Positions 26,898 to 35,247 of a stretch of DNA of 64,000 nucleotides are shown piece after piece. Source of the stretch: JBNFVY01 sp049943335 (GTDB lineage Bacteria > Pseudomonadota > Alphaproteobacteria > Rhodobacterales > Rhodobacteraceae); the NCBI RefSeq assembly GCF_049943335.1, contig NZ_JBNFVY010000006.1, positions 49,948 through 113,947 of the forward strand, in the 5' to 3' direction. The notes beneath the pieces were generated by a model, which had not been told where the DNA came from, ran no database searches, and saw only the letters and a program-made list of their open reading frames with translations. Within the stretch, counting starts at the first letter, position 1; each line of letters starts with the position of its first letter. The translations under genes and the position numbers were made by a program.

Positions 26898-27421
26898 GGC
26901 GTCACTGGCAGATATCCGCCCCTACTCTTGCGCAGGCGACCCATCTGTATGCAAACCGACGAGAGCAGCCGCGAATACGATGCCCGTGACCCCGTGTCGT
27001 CTGTTGCGTCGTGATCGGCGGCGACGCGCAATGCGTTGCCCTTACCATGGCAAAGTCGGCACGCCAGACTGCTCGGCAAAGCCGAGCCCCCCGTTTCCAG
27101 GTGTTTGCGGATATGTCGTCTGACGGATAATGACACAGCGGTGCCTCGACTTGTCTCTTTGCGCTGGCGCGCTTTACTTTTCGGCTTTTCAGGCCGAAAC
27201 CCTCACCCACGATTGCCTTTGCGTTATCCGTGGCTTTCCCGGTCAAGTCCAGTCCCCGACCGGCATAGGTACAGATGAAGGGTCTCATTCCAGAATGTCC
27301 AGCGGCCGCAAGGATCACAACGCGAAGCGCCTACTCCAACACATATGTGCGAAAGGGTAGTGCCGAGTGTTGATAGCGCCTTCCAATTTGGGGCAATATG
27401 CAGCCTCAGCGAGGATACCAC
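26898..27421. other. 524-base divergent intergenic region
   Basis: No gene is supported on either strand. It contains a short hairpin GCTCGGC-AAA-GCCGAGC (27071-27087) without a T-run, an imperfect hairpin near 27180-27200, and operator candidate site C (27336-27353) close to the MmgE/PrpD start. It should hold the promoters of the divergent membrane-protein and MmgE/PrpD genes. Its length is large for this compact window. Confidence 0.5.
27336..27353. promoter_or_regulatory. CACATATGTG operator candidate (site C)
   Basis: CCAACACATATGTGCGAA contains the perfect 10-base palindrome at 27340-27349. It lies about 69 bases upstream of the MmgE/PrpD start. It differs from site B at one of 18 positions. 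Confidence 0.6.
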
Positions 27422-28852
27422 ATGATCGGTGATTTTACCGCCCGTTTGACGCAGTTCGTCGCCGCGCCGCATCGGCTGAGCGAGGCAGACGCCGAACAGG
27501 CCGCACTTTGCGTCGAGGACACCGTAGCCGTCATCTATGCCGGGTGGCACGAACCGGTGGTGCGCCAACTTGCGGCACTCGACGGGGACAACCCGGCAAC
27601 GCCAGAGGGGGCGTTCGAAAACGGGGGCGTCGAACGCGCCACGTTCCTGACCGCGGTCGCGGGTCACGCGCTCGACTTTGACGATGTCCACACGATCAGC
27701 GTCACGCATCCCAGCGTGGTGTTGGTGCCTGCACTGCTGGCCATGGCGCATGCGCGCCCAGACACGGCCGGGCGCGTTGCGTCTGCGCTTGCGGTGGGAA
27801 CGGCGGTGAATGTCGCTCTGGGCCAGGTTCTTGGCTTTGCTCACTACGACAAGGGCTGGCACGCCACATCGACCATCGGGCCTCTGGCGGCTGCGGCAGC
27901 GGTCGCGCATCAGCTCGACCTCGACGAAGGCGCCATAGGAAACGCCGTGTCTCTGGCGGCGTCGCTTGCCGGAGGATTGCAGGCCAATTTCGGCACGATG
28001 GCGAAACCGATCCAGGCCGGCAACGCCGCCCTATTCGGGTTGCGCGCTGCCCGCATGGCCGAGGCCGGCATCACCGGCGCCCCCGATATTTTTGCACCGC
28101 GCGGCTTTTTCGATCTTTATTCAGGCGCGGACGGTGTGAATGGTGACCCGGCAGAGGTGGAACCGCGGATCGTTCTGAGCACGGTGTCCCGCAAGCTGTA
28201 CCCGTGCTGCTATCTCACGCACAGGATGATTGCCGCCGGGCGACATCTTTATACTGGACGCGGCGGCGAAGCAGTGCCCGACGGGTCGGTGATCGAAATG
28301 ACGGTGCCCGAGGGCGTCATGCTGCCGCTCCACGTCACCGACCCCAAAGATGGAATGCAAGCCAAGTTCTGCGCGGCCTATACCCTTGCCGTGGCGTTGC
28401 ACCAAGGCCAAGTCGTGCTCGCCGATTTCGAAGGCGACAATCCGCACCGCCCGGCAGTGCGCCGTCTGATGGACATGGTGGCCATCGAAACCACACCCGA
28501 CCCAAGGCACGAACGCACTGGGGTGGATCACGGCACCGTCCATGTCCGCCTTCGCAAAGGCAACGCAACCCTGTCCGAAATTTCGGTCGCCGCGCATCCC
28601 GGGTCACCCTCGGACCCGGCGACGCCTGCCGAAATCGGGGACAAGATTGCCGATTGTCTTCAGAAATACCGCAGGGACGGCGGCGTGCCGCCCGCTGCCG
28701 GGGCGTTCCGTCAGGATCTGCGCGCCCGGTTGCATCTGCCACAACTGCGCGGCGCGATGCCTGACGGGGAAGAAGCATCCCAAGCGCTGCAAGATAAACC
28801 AGAACACGGCACATCAGCCGCCAACCTAGCAACGTCTGAAAGGACCACCTGA
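27422..28852 (+). CDS. MmgE/PrpD-family protein
   Basis: 476-residue member of the 2-methylcitrate dehydratase / aconitate decarboxylase superfamily, enzymes that lyse or hydrate polycarboxylates. Family-like segments are LDFDDVHTISVTHPSVVLVP (about residues 82-101), HYDKGWHATSTIGPLAAAAA, and FGTMAKPIQAGNAALFGLRA. The ATG at 27422 has GAGG upstream; an ATG at 27398 is less well placed. Its stop shares a base with the start of the dehydrogenase gene (TGATG), so it is coupled to an acyl-CoA dehydrogenase pair. The substrate is unknown; classical PrpD activity is not implied. Confidence 0.85.
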   Translation: MIGDFTARLTQFVAAPHRLSEADAEQAALCVEDTVAVIYAGWHEPVVRQLAALDGDNPATPEGAFENGGVERATFLTAVAGHALDFDDVHTISVTHPSVVLVPALLAMAHARPDTAGRVASALAVGTAVNVALGQVLGFAHYDKGWHATSTIGPLAAAAAVAHQLDLDEGAIGNAVSLAASLAGGLQANFGTMAKPIQAGNAALFGLRAARMAEAGITGAPDIFAPRGFFDLYSGADGVNGDPAEVEPRIVLSTVSRKLYPCCYLTHRMIAAGRHLYTGRGGEAVPDGSVIEMTVPEGVMLPLHVTDPKDGMQAKFCAAYTLAVALHQGQVVLADFEGDNPHRPAVRRLMDMVAIETTPDPRHERTGVDHGTVHVRLRKGNATLSEISVAAHPGSPSDPATPAEIGDKIADCLQKYRRDGGVPPAAGAFRQDLRARLHLPQLRGAMPDGEEASQALQDKPEHGTSAANLATSERTT

Positions 28853-29910
28853 TGGAATCGATGATCCATGATATGGCCGAGCGGCTATTCCGCGACCATG
28901 TCACCCACCGCCTGCGCGAGGACGCCGCCGGCGGGCAATGCCCCGACGCCCTGTGGACGCGCATCGAAGAGGCCGGGCTGGCCATGGCGCTGGTCCCCGA
29001 AGCTGCGGGCGGTTTCGGCGTACCCGCTGCCGAAGCGCTGGGGCTGGTGCGCATTGCCGGGGCACATGCCCTGCCCCTGCCACTGGCCGAAACCCTTATT
29101 GCCAACGCGGTGCTGGCGGGCGCGGGTCTGGCCCTGCCAGGTGGCAGGCTGACCATCGCCGAGGGCACGGCGCTGCAGCTGGAACGGCGCGGCACGGCAA
29201 TACATGCAAGCGGCCACCTGACGCTGGTGCCCTTTGCCCGCTGGGCGGACCGGATCGTGACCATTGCCGAACTGGATGGGGCTGAACACGTCCTGTCCCT
29301 GCCGGTGAAGGATCTGACTGTCACCGCAGCGCAGGATCTGGCCGGGATGCCGCGCGACGACGCCGACGTTGATCTTGTGCTGACAGGGGACGATCTGGCC
29401 CCCCTGCCCCGGTCGATGGGCGGGATGCGCGGGCTTGGCGCACTGATCCGCAGTCTGGCAACCGCCGGCGCGATGGAGGCGATCCTGGAAATGAGCGTTC
29501 AATACGCGAACGACCGGGTGCAGTTTGGGCGGCCAATCGGCAAGTTTCAGGCGATCCAGCACAATCTGGCAACCATGGCCGGGGAAACCGCTGCCTCGCG
29601 TACCGCGGCCGAAATGGCCGCCGACAGCTATGACACATCAGCCTTCGCGCTGACCGTTGCCGCCGCCAAGAGCCGCGCGGGGGAAGCCGCGGAAACGGTC
29701 GGGGCACTGGCCCACCAGATTCATGGGGCCATCGGGTATACCCAGGAACATGCGCTGCACCATTTCACAAAACGGATCTGGAGCTGGCGCGACGAGTTCG
29801 GCACCGAACTTGACTGGACACAGGAACTGGGACAGGCCGCACTGTCGAGCCCCCACGACACCTTCTGGCACTTCATCACTGACAGCACAGCACAAGGCGC
29901 AACGGCATGA
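28852..29910 (+). CDS. acyl-CoA dehydrogenase-like subunit lacking the catalytic Glu
   Basis: 352-residue, shortened acyl-CoA dehydrogenase homologue. The flavin region VQFGRPIGKFQAIQHNLATM is clear. At the isovaleryl-type base position the text is GALIRSLATAGAM (no Glu), and the C-terminus reads RIWSWRDEFGTELDW instead of Glu-Gly-Thr. It is therefore probably the non-catalytic partner of the next gene, whose start overlaps it by ATGA. Similar alpha2-beta2 pairs are known from actinobacterial steroid side-chain dehydrogenases. Confidence 0.85.
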   Translation: MESMIHDMAERLFRDHVTHRLREDAAGGQCPDALWTRIEEAGLAMALVPEAAGGFGVPAAEALGLVRIAGAHALPLPLAETLIANAVLAGAGLALPGGRLTIAEGTALQLERRGTAIHASGHLTLVPFARWADRIVTIAELDGAEHVLSLPVKDLTVTAAQDLAGMPRDDADVDLVLTGDDLAPLPRSMGGMRGLGALIRSLATAGAMEAILEMSVQYANDRVQFGRPIGKFQAIQHNLATMAGETAASRTAAEMAADSYDTSAFALTVAAAKSRAGEAAETVGALAHQIHGAIGYTQEHALHHFTKRIWSWRDEFGTELDWTQELGQAALSSPHDTFWHFITDSTAQGATA

Positions 29911-31055
29911 CACTCACCGCGTTTCCTTCACCCCCGCCCGGCGCCGACTATGACGATCTGCGGCAAGAGGTCCGTGCGTTTCTAGCCGAAGAATTGGCCG
30001 ATTTCCCGCCCGAAAAACGCGCAGAGTCGTGGAATGGGTTCAGCCGTGACTTTTCACGCAAGCTGGCGCAACGCGGCTGGGTCGGCATGACTTTTCCCAA
30101 AGAATACGGCGGCCACGCGCGCAGCGCACTGGAACGCTATGTCGTGTCCGAAGAACTGCTGGCTGCCGGTGCGCCGGTCATTTCGCACTGGATCGCCGAT
30201 CGTCAGAGCGGCCCGCTGATTCTTGCCAAGGGCACCGAAGAGCAGAAACGCGCGATCGTACCGCGCATCGCCGCGGGCGAGCTGTGTTTCTGCATCGGGA
30301 TGAGCGAACCGGATTCCGGCTCGGACCTTGCGGCCACGCGCACCGTCGCCACCGAGGTTGAAGGTGGGTTCCGGGTCAATGGCACCAAGGTCTGGACGAC
30401 CTATGCGCATGTGGCCGATTACATGATCCTGTTCTGCCGCACCGGCAAGAGCGATGACCGCCACGGCGGGATGAGCCAGTTTCTGATCGATCTCAAGGCC
30501 ACCGAGAACATTCAAATCAGCCCGATCATCGATCTGGGCGGCGAACATCATTTCAACCAGGTGATCTTCGACAACACCTTCCTGCCGTCCGACGCCCTTC
30601 TGGGGGAAAAAGGCGAAGGTTGGTCCCAGGTCATGAGCGAACTGGCCTTCGAACGCAGCGGGCCGGAACGGTTCCTTTCGTCCTTTGCCCTGATCGAGGA
30701 ACTGATCCGCTTGCTGCGCCAGGACGCCACCGAAGCGCAGCAGGCCGAAATCGGCCGCCTGTCCGCGCATCTGATGGTGCTGCGGCAGATGTCACGCTCG
30801 GTCGCCGGGATGCTGAACGAAGGCAAGAACCCATCACTGCAGGCCGCCATCGTCAAGGATCTGGGCGCGCTCTATGAACAGGATATCCCGCGTCTGGCCC
30901 GCAGTCTTGTATCGCGTCCGGCCGTGCCCGGGGGGCGCGACAGCTATGCGGCAGTTCTGGCCTATACCGAACTTGCGGTGCCGTCATTTTCGCTACGCGG
31001 CGGCACCCGCGAAATTTTACGTGGTATCATCGCGCGCGGGCTGGGACTGAGATAA
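29907..31055 (+). CDS. acyl-CoA dehydrogenase, catalytic partner
   Basis: 382-residue acyl-CoA dehydrogenase with FCIGMSEPDSGSDLAATRT and a Glu in SELAFERSGPERFLSS, the ChsE-like/isovaleryl-type base position. The C-terminus SLRGGTREILRGIIARGLG lacks the alternative Glu. The flavin-contact QFGRP motif seen in the partner is absent here. In known heteromeric dehydrogenases the two subunits share FAD contacts, which fits. It ends the MmgE/PrpD operon, 55 bases before the convergent IclR stop. Confidence 0.9.
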   Translation: MTLTAFPSPPPGADYDDLRQEVRAFLAEELADFPPEKRAESWNGFSRDFSRKLAQRGWVGMTFPKEYGGHARSALERYVVSEELLAAGAPVISHWIADRQSGPLILAKGTEEQKRAIVPRIAAGELCFCIGMSEPDSGSDLAATRTVATEVEGGFRVNGTKVWTTYAHVADYMILFCRTGKSDDRHGGMSQFLIDLKATENIQISPIIDLGGEHHFNQVIFDNTFLPSDALLGEKGEGWSQVMSELAFERSGPERFLSSFALIEELIRLLRQDATEAQQAEIGRLSAHLMVLRQMSRSVAGMLNEGKNPSLQAAIVKDLGALYEQDIPRLARSLVSRPAVPGGRDSYAAVLAYTELAVPSFSLRGGTREILRGIIARGLGLR

Positions 31056-31096
31056 GTTCATCGTGTGCGCTAAAGGTGCGCGCTAAAGAAAACCGG

Positions 31097-31128
31097 GGAA
31101 CCGCACGCGCCTAGTGCAGGGCGGTTCC
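31097..31128. terminator. possible bidirectional terminator hairpin
   Basis: GGAACCGC (31097-31104) and GCGGTTCC (31121-31128) pair across a 16-base loop between the convergent dehydrogenase and IclR genes. On the minus strand it is followed by CCGGTTTTCTTT. It overlaps the last codons of the IclR gene. The loop is long, so confidence is moderate. Confidence 0.45.
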
Positions 31129-31929
31129 TTTCAGGCCCGAACGATAGCCAAGTGCCCTGGACAGCCGTTCAGCGCCCGTCTTGGCCGCGGCCACGTACTG
31201 CTTTTTGTTTCGGTTGGCGCGTTCCAAGGGGGCGCCAATCACCAAGGCGCCCGCCAGGTGGCCGTCGGCGCGAAAGACGGGAACCCCGAAACCCGCGGCA
31301 TCGACATGCGCCGTTCCGGCCGTACTGGCATAACCGGTTTTGCGGATCTGTGATATCAGGAGCCGCAGTTCTTTTTCGTCGGTGATCGAATTGGGCGTAA
31401 GCGGCGTCAATTCGGTGCGCCGAAAGTAATCATCCAGGTCCTGCGGCGTTTCATAGGCCAACATGACCAACCCCGATGCCGAACAGAACAATGGCCGGTT
31501 GATCCCCATCTGGGCGACGTACCGGACCGGCTGCGGGCTTTCGACGACCGCTGAATAAACGACATTTCCGCCATCGCGCACCGCGAACAGGACGGTCTCT
31601 CCGGTCTGGGCGACCATGTCGCTCATCACCGCGCGCAGGGCGGATTCGAACGGGTGATTGGTCAGGATCGACTGGGCGAACTGAAAGATCCTCGGGCCGA
31701 GAAAGTAATTGTCTTCCTCGCGCATCAGGTACCCCTTCTCGGTGAGAGGGCGAAGAAGCACCAGCAAACTGCTCTTGGGACAATCAATCGCGCTACTGAG
31801 TTCCGACAGCGACATGCGCTGGTCGCTACGTGCCAACAAATCGAAGAGCGCAAGGATGCGCGTCAGCGACCGTGGCCCACCCGATGTGGCGCCGGCAGCC
31901 TCAGCTCGGTCAGATTGCGCGGTTTTCAT
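31111..31929 (-). CDS. IclR-family transcriptional regulator
   Basis: 272-residue regulator with an N-terminal winged helix-turn-helix (LSELSSAIDCPKSSLLVLLR, about residues 42-61) and an IclR effector domain (RPLFCSASGLVMLAY; GYASTAGTAHVDAAGFGVPV). I prefer the ATG at 31929 with GGAG upstream; further in-frame starts at 31938 and 31977 are possible. It lies downstream of a MaoC-like gene on the same strand and divergent from the large operon at 32843, beside site D. It is a second candidate for binding the CACATATGTG palindromes. Confidence 0.88.
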   Translation of the reverse strand: MKTAQSDRAEAAGATSGGPRSLTRILALFDLLARSDQRMSLSELSSAIDCPKSSLLVLLRPLTEKGYLMREEDNYFLGPRIFQFAQSILTNHPFESALRAVMSDMVAQTGETVLFAVRDGGNVVYSAVVESPQPVRYVAQMGINRPLFCSASGLVMLAYETPQDLDDYFRRTELTPLTPNSITDEKELRLLISQIRKTGYASTAGTAHVDAAGFGVPVFRADGHLAGALVIGAPLERANRNKKQYVAAAKTGAERLSRALGYRSGLKGTALH

Positions 31930-32036
31930 AATCAACATCTCCAGTTTCGCGATCCGACCGGGTACTAGCAAAACCAAGGCTGCAGTCCAGCGCTAATCGG
32001 CCTGGAAAGAATGGCCAGGACGCATCCGAAACTGGT

Positions 32037-32519
32037 TTACTTCACACTTGGCTCGCCATCCGTTGTGCGTGCCTTGATCATCCGCAACGGCGTGTATTCC
32101 AACACCTGCTCTCCTGTTTGCTTGAACACCTTGTTCCGGGTCCGGACCAGGCCGCGGTTCGGCCGGCTCTTCGAGCGGCGCGACTCGATCACCTCAACCT
32201 CACAATGGATGGTGTCGCCGGCAAACGTGGGCCCCATGACCTTGAGTTCCATGTCCAAGAAGGCAAAGCCTGTGTGTTGCATTGTGGCTTGGGTCAAGAG
32301 CCCTTCCATAAAGGTATAGACCAGCGCGCCCGGCGCGGCAAAACCGGGCATATTGGATTCCTTTTCGCGAAAATCACTATTGATGAACAAGACCTCAAGC
32401 ATGCCGGTGACGCTGACAAAATTCGTGATGTCGGTGTCGGTCACGGTGCGGCCAATGGTCCGAAACTTGCGCCCCACGGGCAAATCTTCATAGCAAAACC
32501 CCAGCCCTACAGTTTCCAT
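32037..32519 (-). CDS. MaoC-like hotdog protein without catalytic residues
   Basis: 160-residue hotdog protein. The segment aligned to the hydratase motif reads SVTGMLEVLFINSDF, so both the Asp and the His of the MaoC signature are absent (Met and Phe instead). The rest of the fold is recognisable (GFAAPGALVYTFMEGLL; GPTFAGDTIHCEVEV). It could be a structural half of a heteromeric hydratase or a binding protein. I take the ATG at 32519; a TTG at 32528 is also in frame. It precedes the IclR gene by 107 bases. Confidence 0.8.
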   Translation of the reverse strand: METVGLGFCYEDLPVGRKFRTIGRTVTDTDITNFVSVTGMLEVLFINSDFREKESNMPGFAAPGALVYTFMEGLLTQATMQHTGFAFLDMELKVMGPTFAGDTIHCEVEVIESRRSKSRPNRGLVRTRNKVFKQTGEQVLEYTPLRMIKARTTDGEPSVK

Positions 32520-32842
32520 GACGCGCAATTCCCTTGGTCAGTCCAATTTTCAGCGAGGGTTCGGCCATACCTATCGGGCGATCCGAACATGCCCCGGTCT
32601 TTACAGGTTAGGGGGCGGGCGCGACGGGAATCAATTGACGGGCCCTTTTTTGCGGCTCTCGCGGCGATTGAGCACATTCATGATGAATCACGCCTTGCGG
32701 TCCAATGGCGATTTTGCCGGTGCCATTTCACATATGTGGTTTTGCGCAACGAGTCCCCAATAGCATTTGGGACGGGCCGACCGGCGATCTACCCTTACCA
32801 AGATGGGCAGGCGATGCCCATGACCTAGAGGAGGGGTCCAGC
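32520..32842. other. 323-base divergent intergenic region
   Basis: No gene is supported. It separates the MaoC-like/IclR genes from the plus-strand operon at 32843 and should hold both promoters. It contains a 13-base palindrome ATTCATGATGAAT (32676-32688) and the CACATATGTG site D (32729-32738), about 105 bases before the operon start. Confidence 0.55.
32725..32742. promoter_or_regulatory. CACATATGTG operator candidate (site D)
   Basis: ATTTCACATATGTGGTTT holds the same perfect 10-base core as sites B and C, with different flanks. It lies 100-118 bases upstream of the first gene of the plus-strand operon and near the second IclR gene. Confidence 0.5.
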
Positions 32843-33955
32843 ATGAATTTCGGTTTCTCCGAAGAGCAGGATGCCATACGCGACACGCTGGCACGATTAC
32901 TGAGCGATCACGCCACTCTCGCGGTTGGGCATGAGCGTCTCGATACTGGCGAAGGGTTCGATACCGCAACATGGGCCGCGTTGGCCGATGGCGGGTGGCT
33001 TGGCCTTGCCATGCCCGAAGAAGACGGAGGCTCGGCCATGGGGGCCGTTGAGCTGGCAATTGTCGCCGAAGAAATCGGCCGCAGCCTGGCCGCCGTCCCT
33101 TTTGCCCCGGTTCTCAGCCTGGCCATCCCGGCGCTCCAGACCATGGGTACGCAAAGCCAAAGGAAACAGCTTTTGCCCGGGATCGCGCAAGGCCGCGTGA
33201 TCGTTGCCGCCGCGCTTGCTGAAGGTGGGGGGCTGGCACCGGACAAGGTATCGGCAAAGGTGGTGCAGGATCGCCTGTCGGGACGAAAATCGCCGGTTTC
33301 CTTCGCAGCCGATGCGGCACATGCGCTGGTCGCTGCGATGGACGAAGGCGGCACCGCGCGCCTCTACCTCGCGGATCTTTCCGACCCGTCGGTGACGATC
33401 AATGCGCTGGACCCGATCGATCGCACCCGCCCCGCGGGCGAGATCGTCTTTGACAACACGCCGGTCGAATTGCTGCCCGGCTCTGATCCCGAAGCGATCC
33501 GGGCCCTGCTGGACGGTGCTGCAGTGCTGGCGGCGTTCGAACAGATCGGCCTGGCCGAGCGCGCGCTTTCCATGACCACGGCCTATGCTGGCGAGCGGCG
33601 GGCGTTTGGACGTCCGATCGGCAGCTTTCAAGCGGTCAAGCACCGGCTCGCGGACATGTTCGCCAAGATCGAACTGGCGCGATCCAACGCCTTCTTCGGC
33701 GCCTGGGCGCTGGCGAGCAGAGACAACCGCCTGGGCGAAGCGGCCGCCGTGGCGCGCCTAACGGCACTTGATGCGGTGCAGTTCACGACCGAGGAATCGA
33801 TACAACTTCATGGCGGTATCGGATTCACCTGGGCCGCCGACCCGCATTTGTTTCTGCGGCGAGGCTGGCAGTTAAAGGCGGAACTCGGCCCGACCGATCT
33901 ATGGCGCGAACGGCTGCTTGGGGATCTGACAGACGCCCCACAGGCCGCAAGCTGA
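32843..33955 (+). CDS. acyl-CoA dehydrogenase-like subunit lacking the catalytic Glu
   Basis: 370-residue acyl-CoA dehydrogenase homologue. The N-terminus is typical (NFGFSEEQDAIRDTLARLL) and the flavin region RAFGRPIGSFQAVKHRLADM is present. The base positions are empty: LLDGAAVLAAFEQIGLAERA has no Glu before the conserved Arg site, and the C-terminus reads KAELGPTDLW rather than Glu-Gly-Thr. It is probably the non-catalytic subunit of a pair with the next gene, 16 bases downstream. The ATG at 32843 follows GAGGGG; a longer frame upstream is noncoding. Confidence 0.87.
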   Translation: MNFGFSEEQDAIRDTLARLLSDHATLAVGHERLDTGEGFDTATWAALADGGWLGLAMPEEDGGSAMGAVELAIVAEEIGRSLAAVPFAPVLSLAIPALQTMGTQSQRKQLLPGIAQGRVIVAAALAEGGGLAPDKVSAKVVQDRLSGRKSPVSFAADAAHALVAAMDEGGTARLYLADLSDPSVTINALDPIDRTRPAGEIVFDNTPVELLPGSDPEAIRALLDGAAVLAAFEQIGLAERALSMTTAYAGERRAFGRPIGSFQAVKHRLADMFAKIELARSNAFFGAWALASRDNRLGEAAAVARLTALDAVQFTTEESIQLHGGIGFTWAADPHLFLRRGWQLKAELGPTDLWRERLLGDLTDAPQAAS

Positions 33956-33971
33956 CAAGGGAACTGGACAG

Positions 33972-35198
33972 ATGGATTTTAGCGACAGCCCAGAAGAAGC
34001 CGCCTTCCGCGCAAAAGCGCGGGACTGGTTGGATGCCAACGCAACCCTGCGCGATGGCAGCGAAAAGGCACAGGACCATTTCATGGCCCGCGACGCCGAC
34101 GAAGTTGCGCGTGCGCGCGACTGGCAAGCGCGCAAGGCCGAAGCGGGCTGGGCCGGACTGACATGGCCCCGCGCTTTCGGCGGCCGCGACGCCACCCCGA
34201 TTGAACAGGTGATCTGGAACCAGGAGGAAGGGCGCTACGCCGTACCGCCCAACGTCTTTCTGATCGGGATCGGGCTGGTCGGGCCGACGGTCATGATGCA
34301 TGGCACGGACGACCAGAAAATTACGGTTTTGCCCCGTGCCCTGACGGGCGAAGACATCTGGTGCCAGTTGTTTTCCGAACCCGCCGCCGGATCCGATCTG
34401 GCTGGCATCCGCACCCGCGCACGCCGCGACGGCGACGACTGGGTGATCTCCGGTCAGAAGGTCTGGACGTCGGGGGCGCATTATTCCACCCACGGCATCC
34501 TGCTGGCACGCACCGACCCACAGGTGCCCAAGCACAAGGGGATGACCATGTTCCTTGTGGACATGTCCGACCCTGCCATCGAAACCCGTTCAATTCGCCA
34601 GATTTCCGGCAGTGCCAGCTTTAACGAAGTGTTCATCGACGATCTACGCGTGCCGGATAGTGCCCGCTTGGGCGGCGAATCCGAAGGGTGGAAGGTGGCC
34701 CTGACCACGCTGATGAACGAACGGTTCAGCATTTCGGTCGGCCGCGCCAGTGGGGGCGCGCGGGCAGAAGAATTGATCGATCTGGCCAGCCGTGTCGAAC
34801 GGAACGGGCGCCCGGCCATCGAAGACGGCGAAGTGCGCGCGCGCATCGCCGATTTCATCGCACGCCAGCGCGGGCTTGAATTCACGTCCTACCGGGTCAT
34901 GACATCGCTGTCGCGCGGCGACGCGCCGGGTGAAGAGGGCTCGATCGGCAAGCTGCTGCTGGGCAAGCTGCGTCAAGAAATGGGCGCTTTCGGGATGGAA
35001 CTGGCGGGAACTGCGGCGGGCATATCGGCCAAAGCAGGCGATGACGTGGCGCGCTGGCGCAACGAATACCTGACCGCGCCGGGCAACCGCATCGCTGGCG
35101 GATCCGACGAGATCCAGCGCACGATCATCGGCGAACGTATTCTCGGACTGCCCCCGGAAATACGCGTGGACAAGGATGTCGCGTTTTCGGAGCTTTGA
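33972..35198 (+). CDS. acyl-CoA dehydrogenase, catalytic partner
   Basis: 408-residue acyl-CoA dehydrogenase with the middle-domain motif QLFSEPAAGSDLAGIRTRAR and KVWTSGAHYSTHGILLARTD. The likely catalytic Glu is in TTLMNERFSISVG. The C-terminal position reads RIAGGSDEIQRTIIGERILG, with Gly in place of Glu. It pairs with the upstream subunit, as in heteromeric dehydrogenases for bulky acyl-CoAs. A ribosome site (AAGGGAACTGGACAG) precedes the ATG. The TAXI transporter genes follow after 49 bases. Confidence 0.9.
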   Translation: MDFSDSPEEAAFRAKARDWLDANATLRDGSEKAQDHFMARDADEVARARDWQARKAEAGWAGLTWPRAFGGRDATPIEQVIWNQEEGRYAVPPNVFLIGIGLVGPTVMMHGTDDQKITVLPRALTGEDIWCQLFSEPAAGSDLAGIRTRARRDGDDWVISGQKVWTSGAHYSTHGILLARTDPQVPKHKGMTMFLVDMSDPAIETRSIRQISGSASFNEVFIDDLRVPDSARLGGESEGWKVALTTLMNERFSISVGRASGGARAEELIDLASRVERNGRPAIEDGEVRARIADFIARQRGLEFTSYRVMTSLSRGDAPGEEGSIGKLLLGKLRQEMGAFGMELAGTAAGISAKAGDDVARWRNEYLTAPGNRIAGGSDEIQRTIIGERILGLPPEIRVDKDVAFSEL

Positions 35199-35247
35199 TC
35201 TGAATGGCTGATTTCCGGGAATAATAACCAACAAGGAGGAGAAAGTC

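Noticed and set aside
27071..27087. GCTCGGC-AAA-GCCGAGC hairpin as a terminator or RNA element
   Set aside because: No T-run follows on either strand and no transcript end is expected there.
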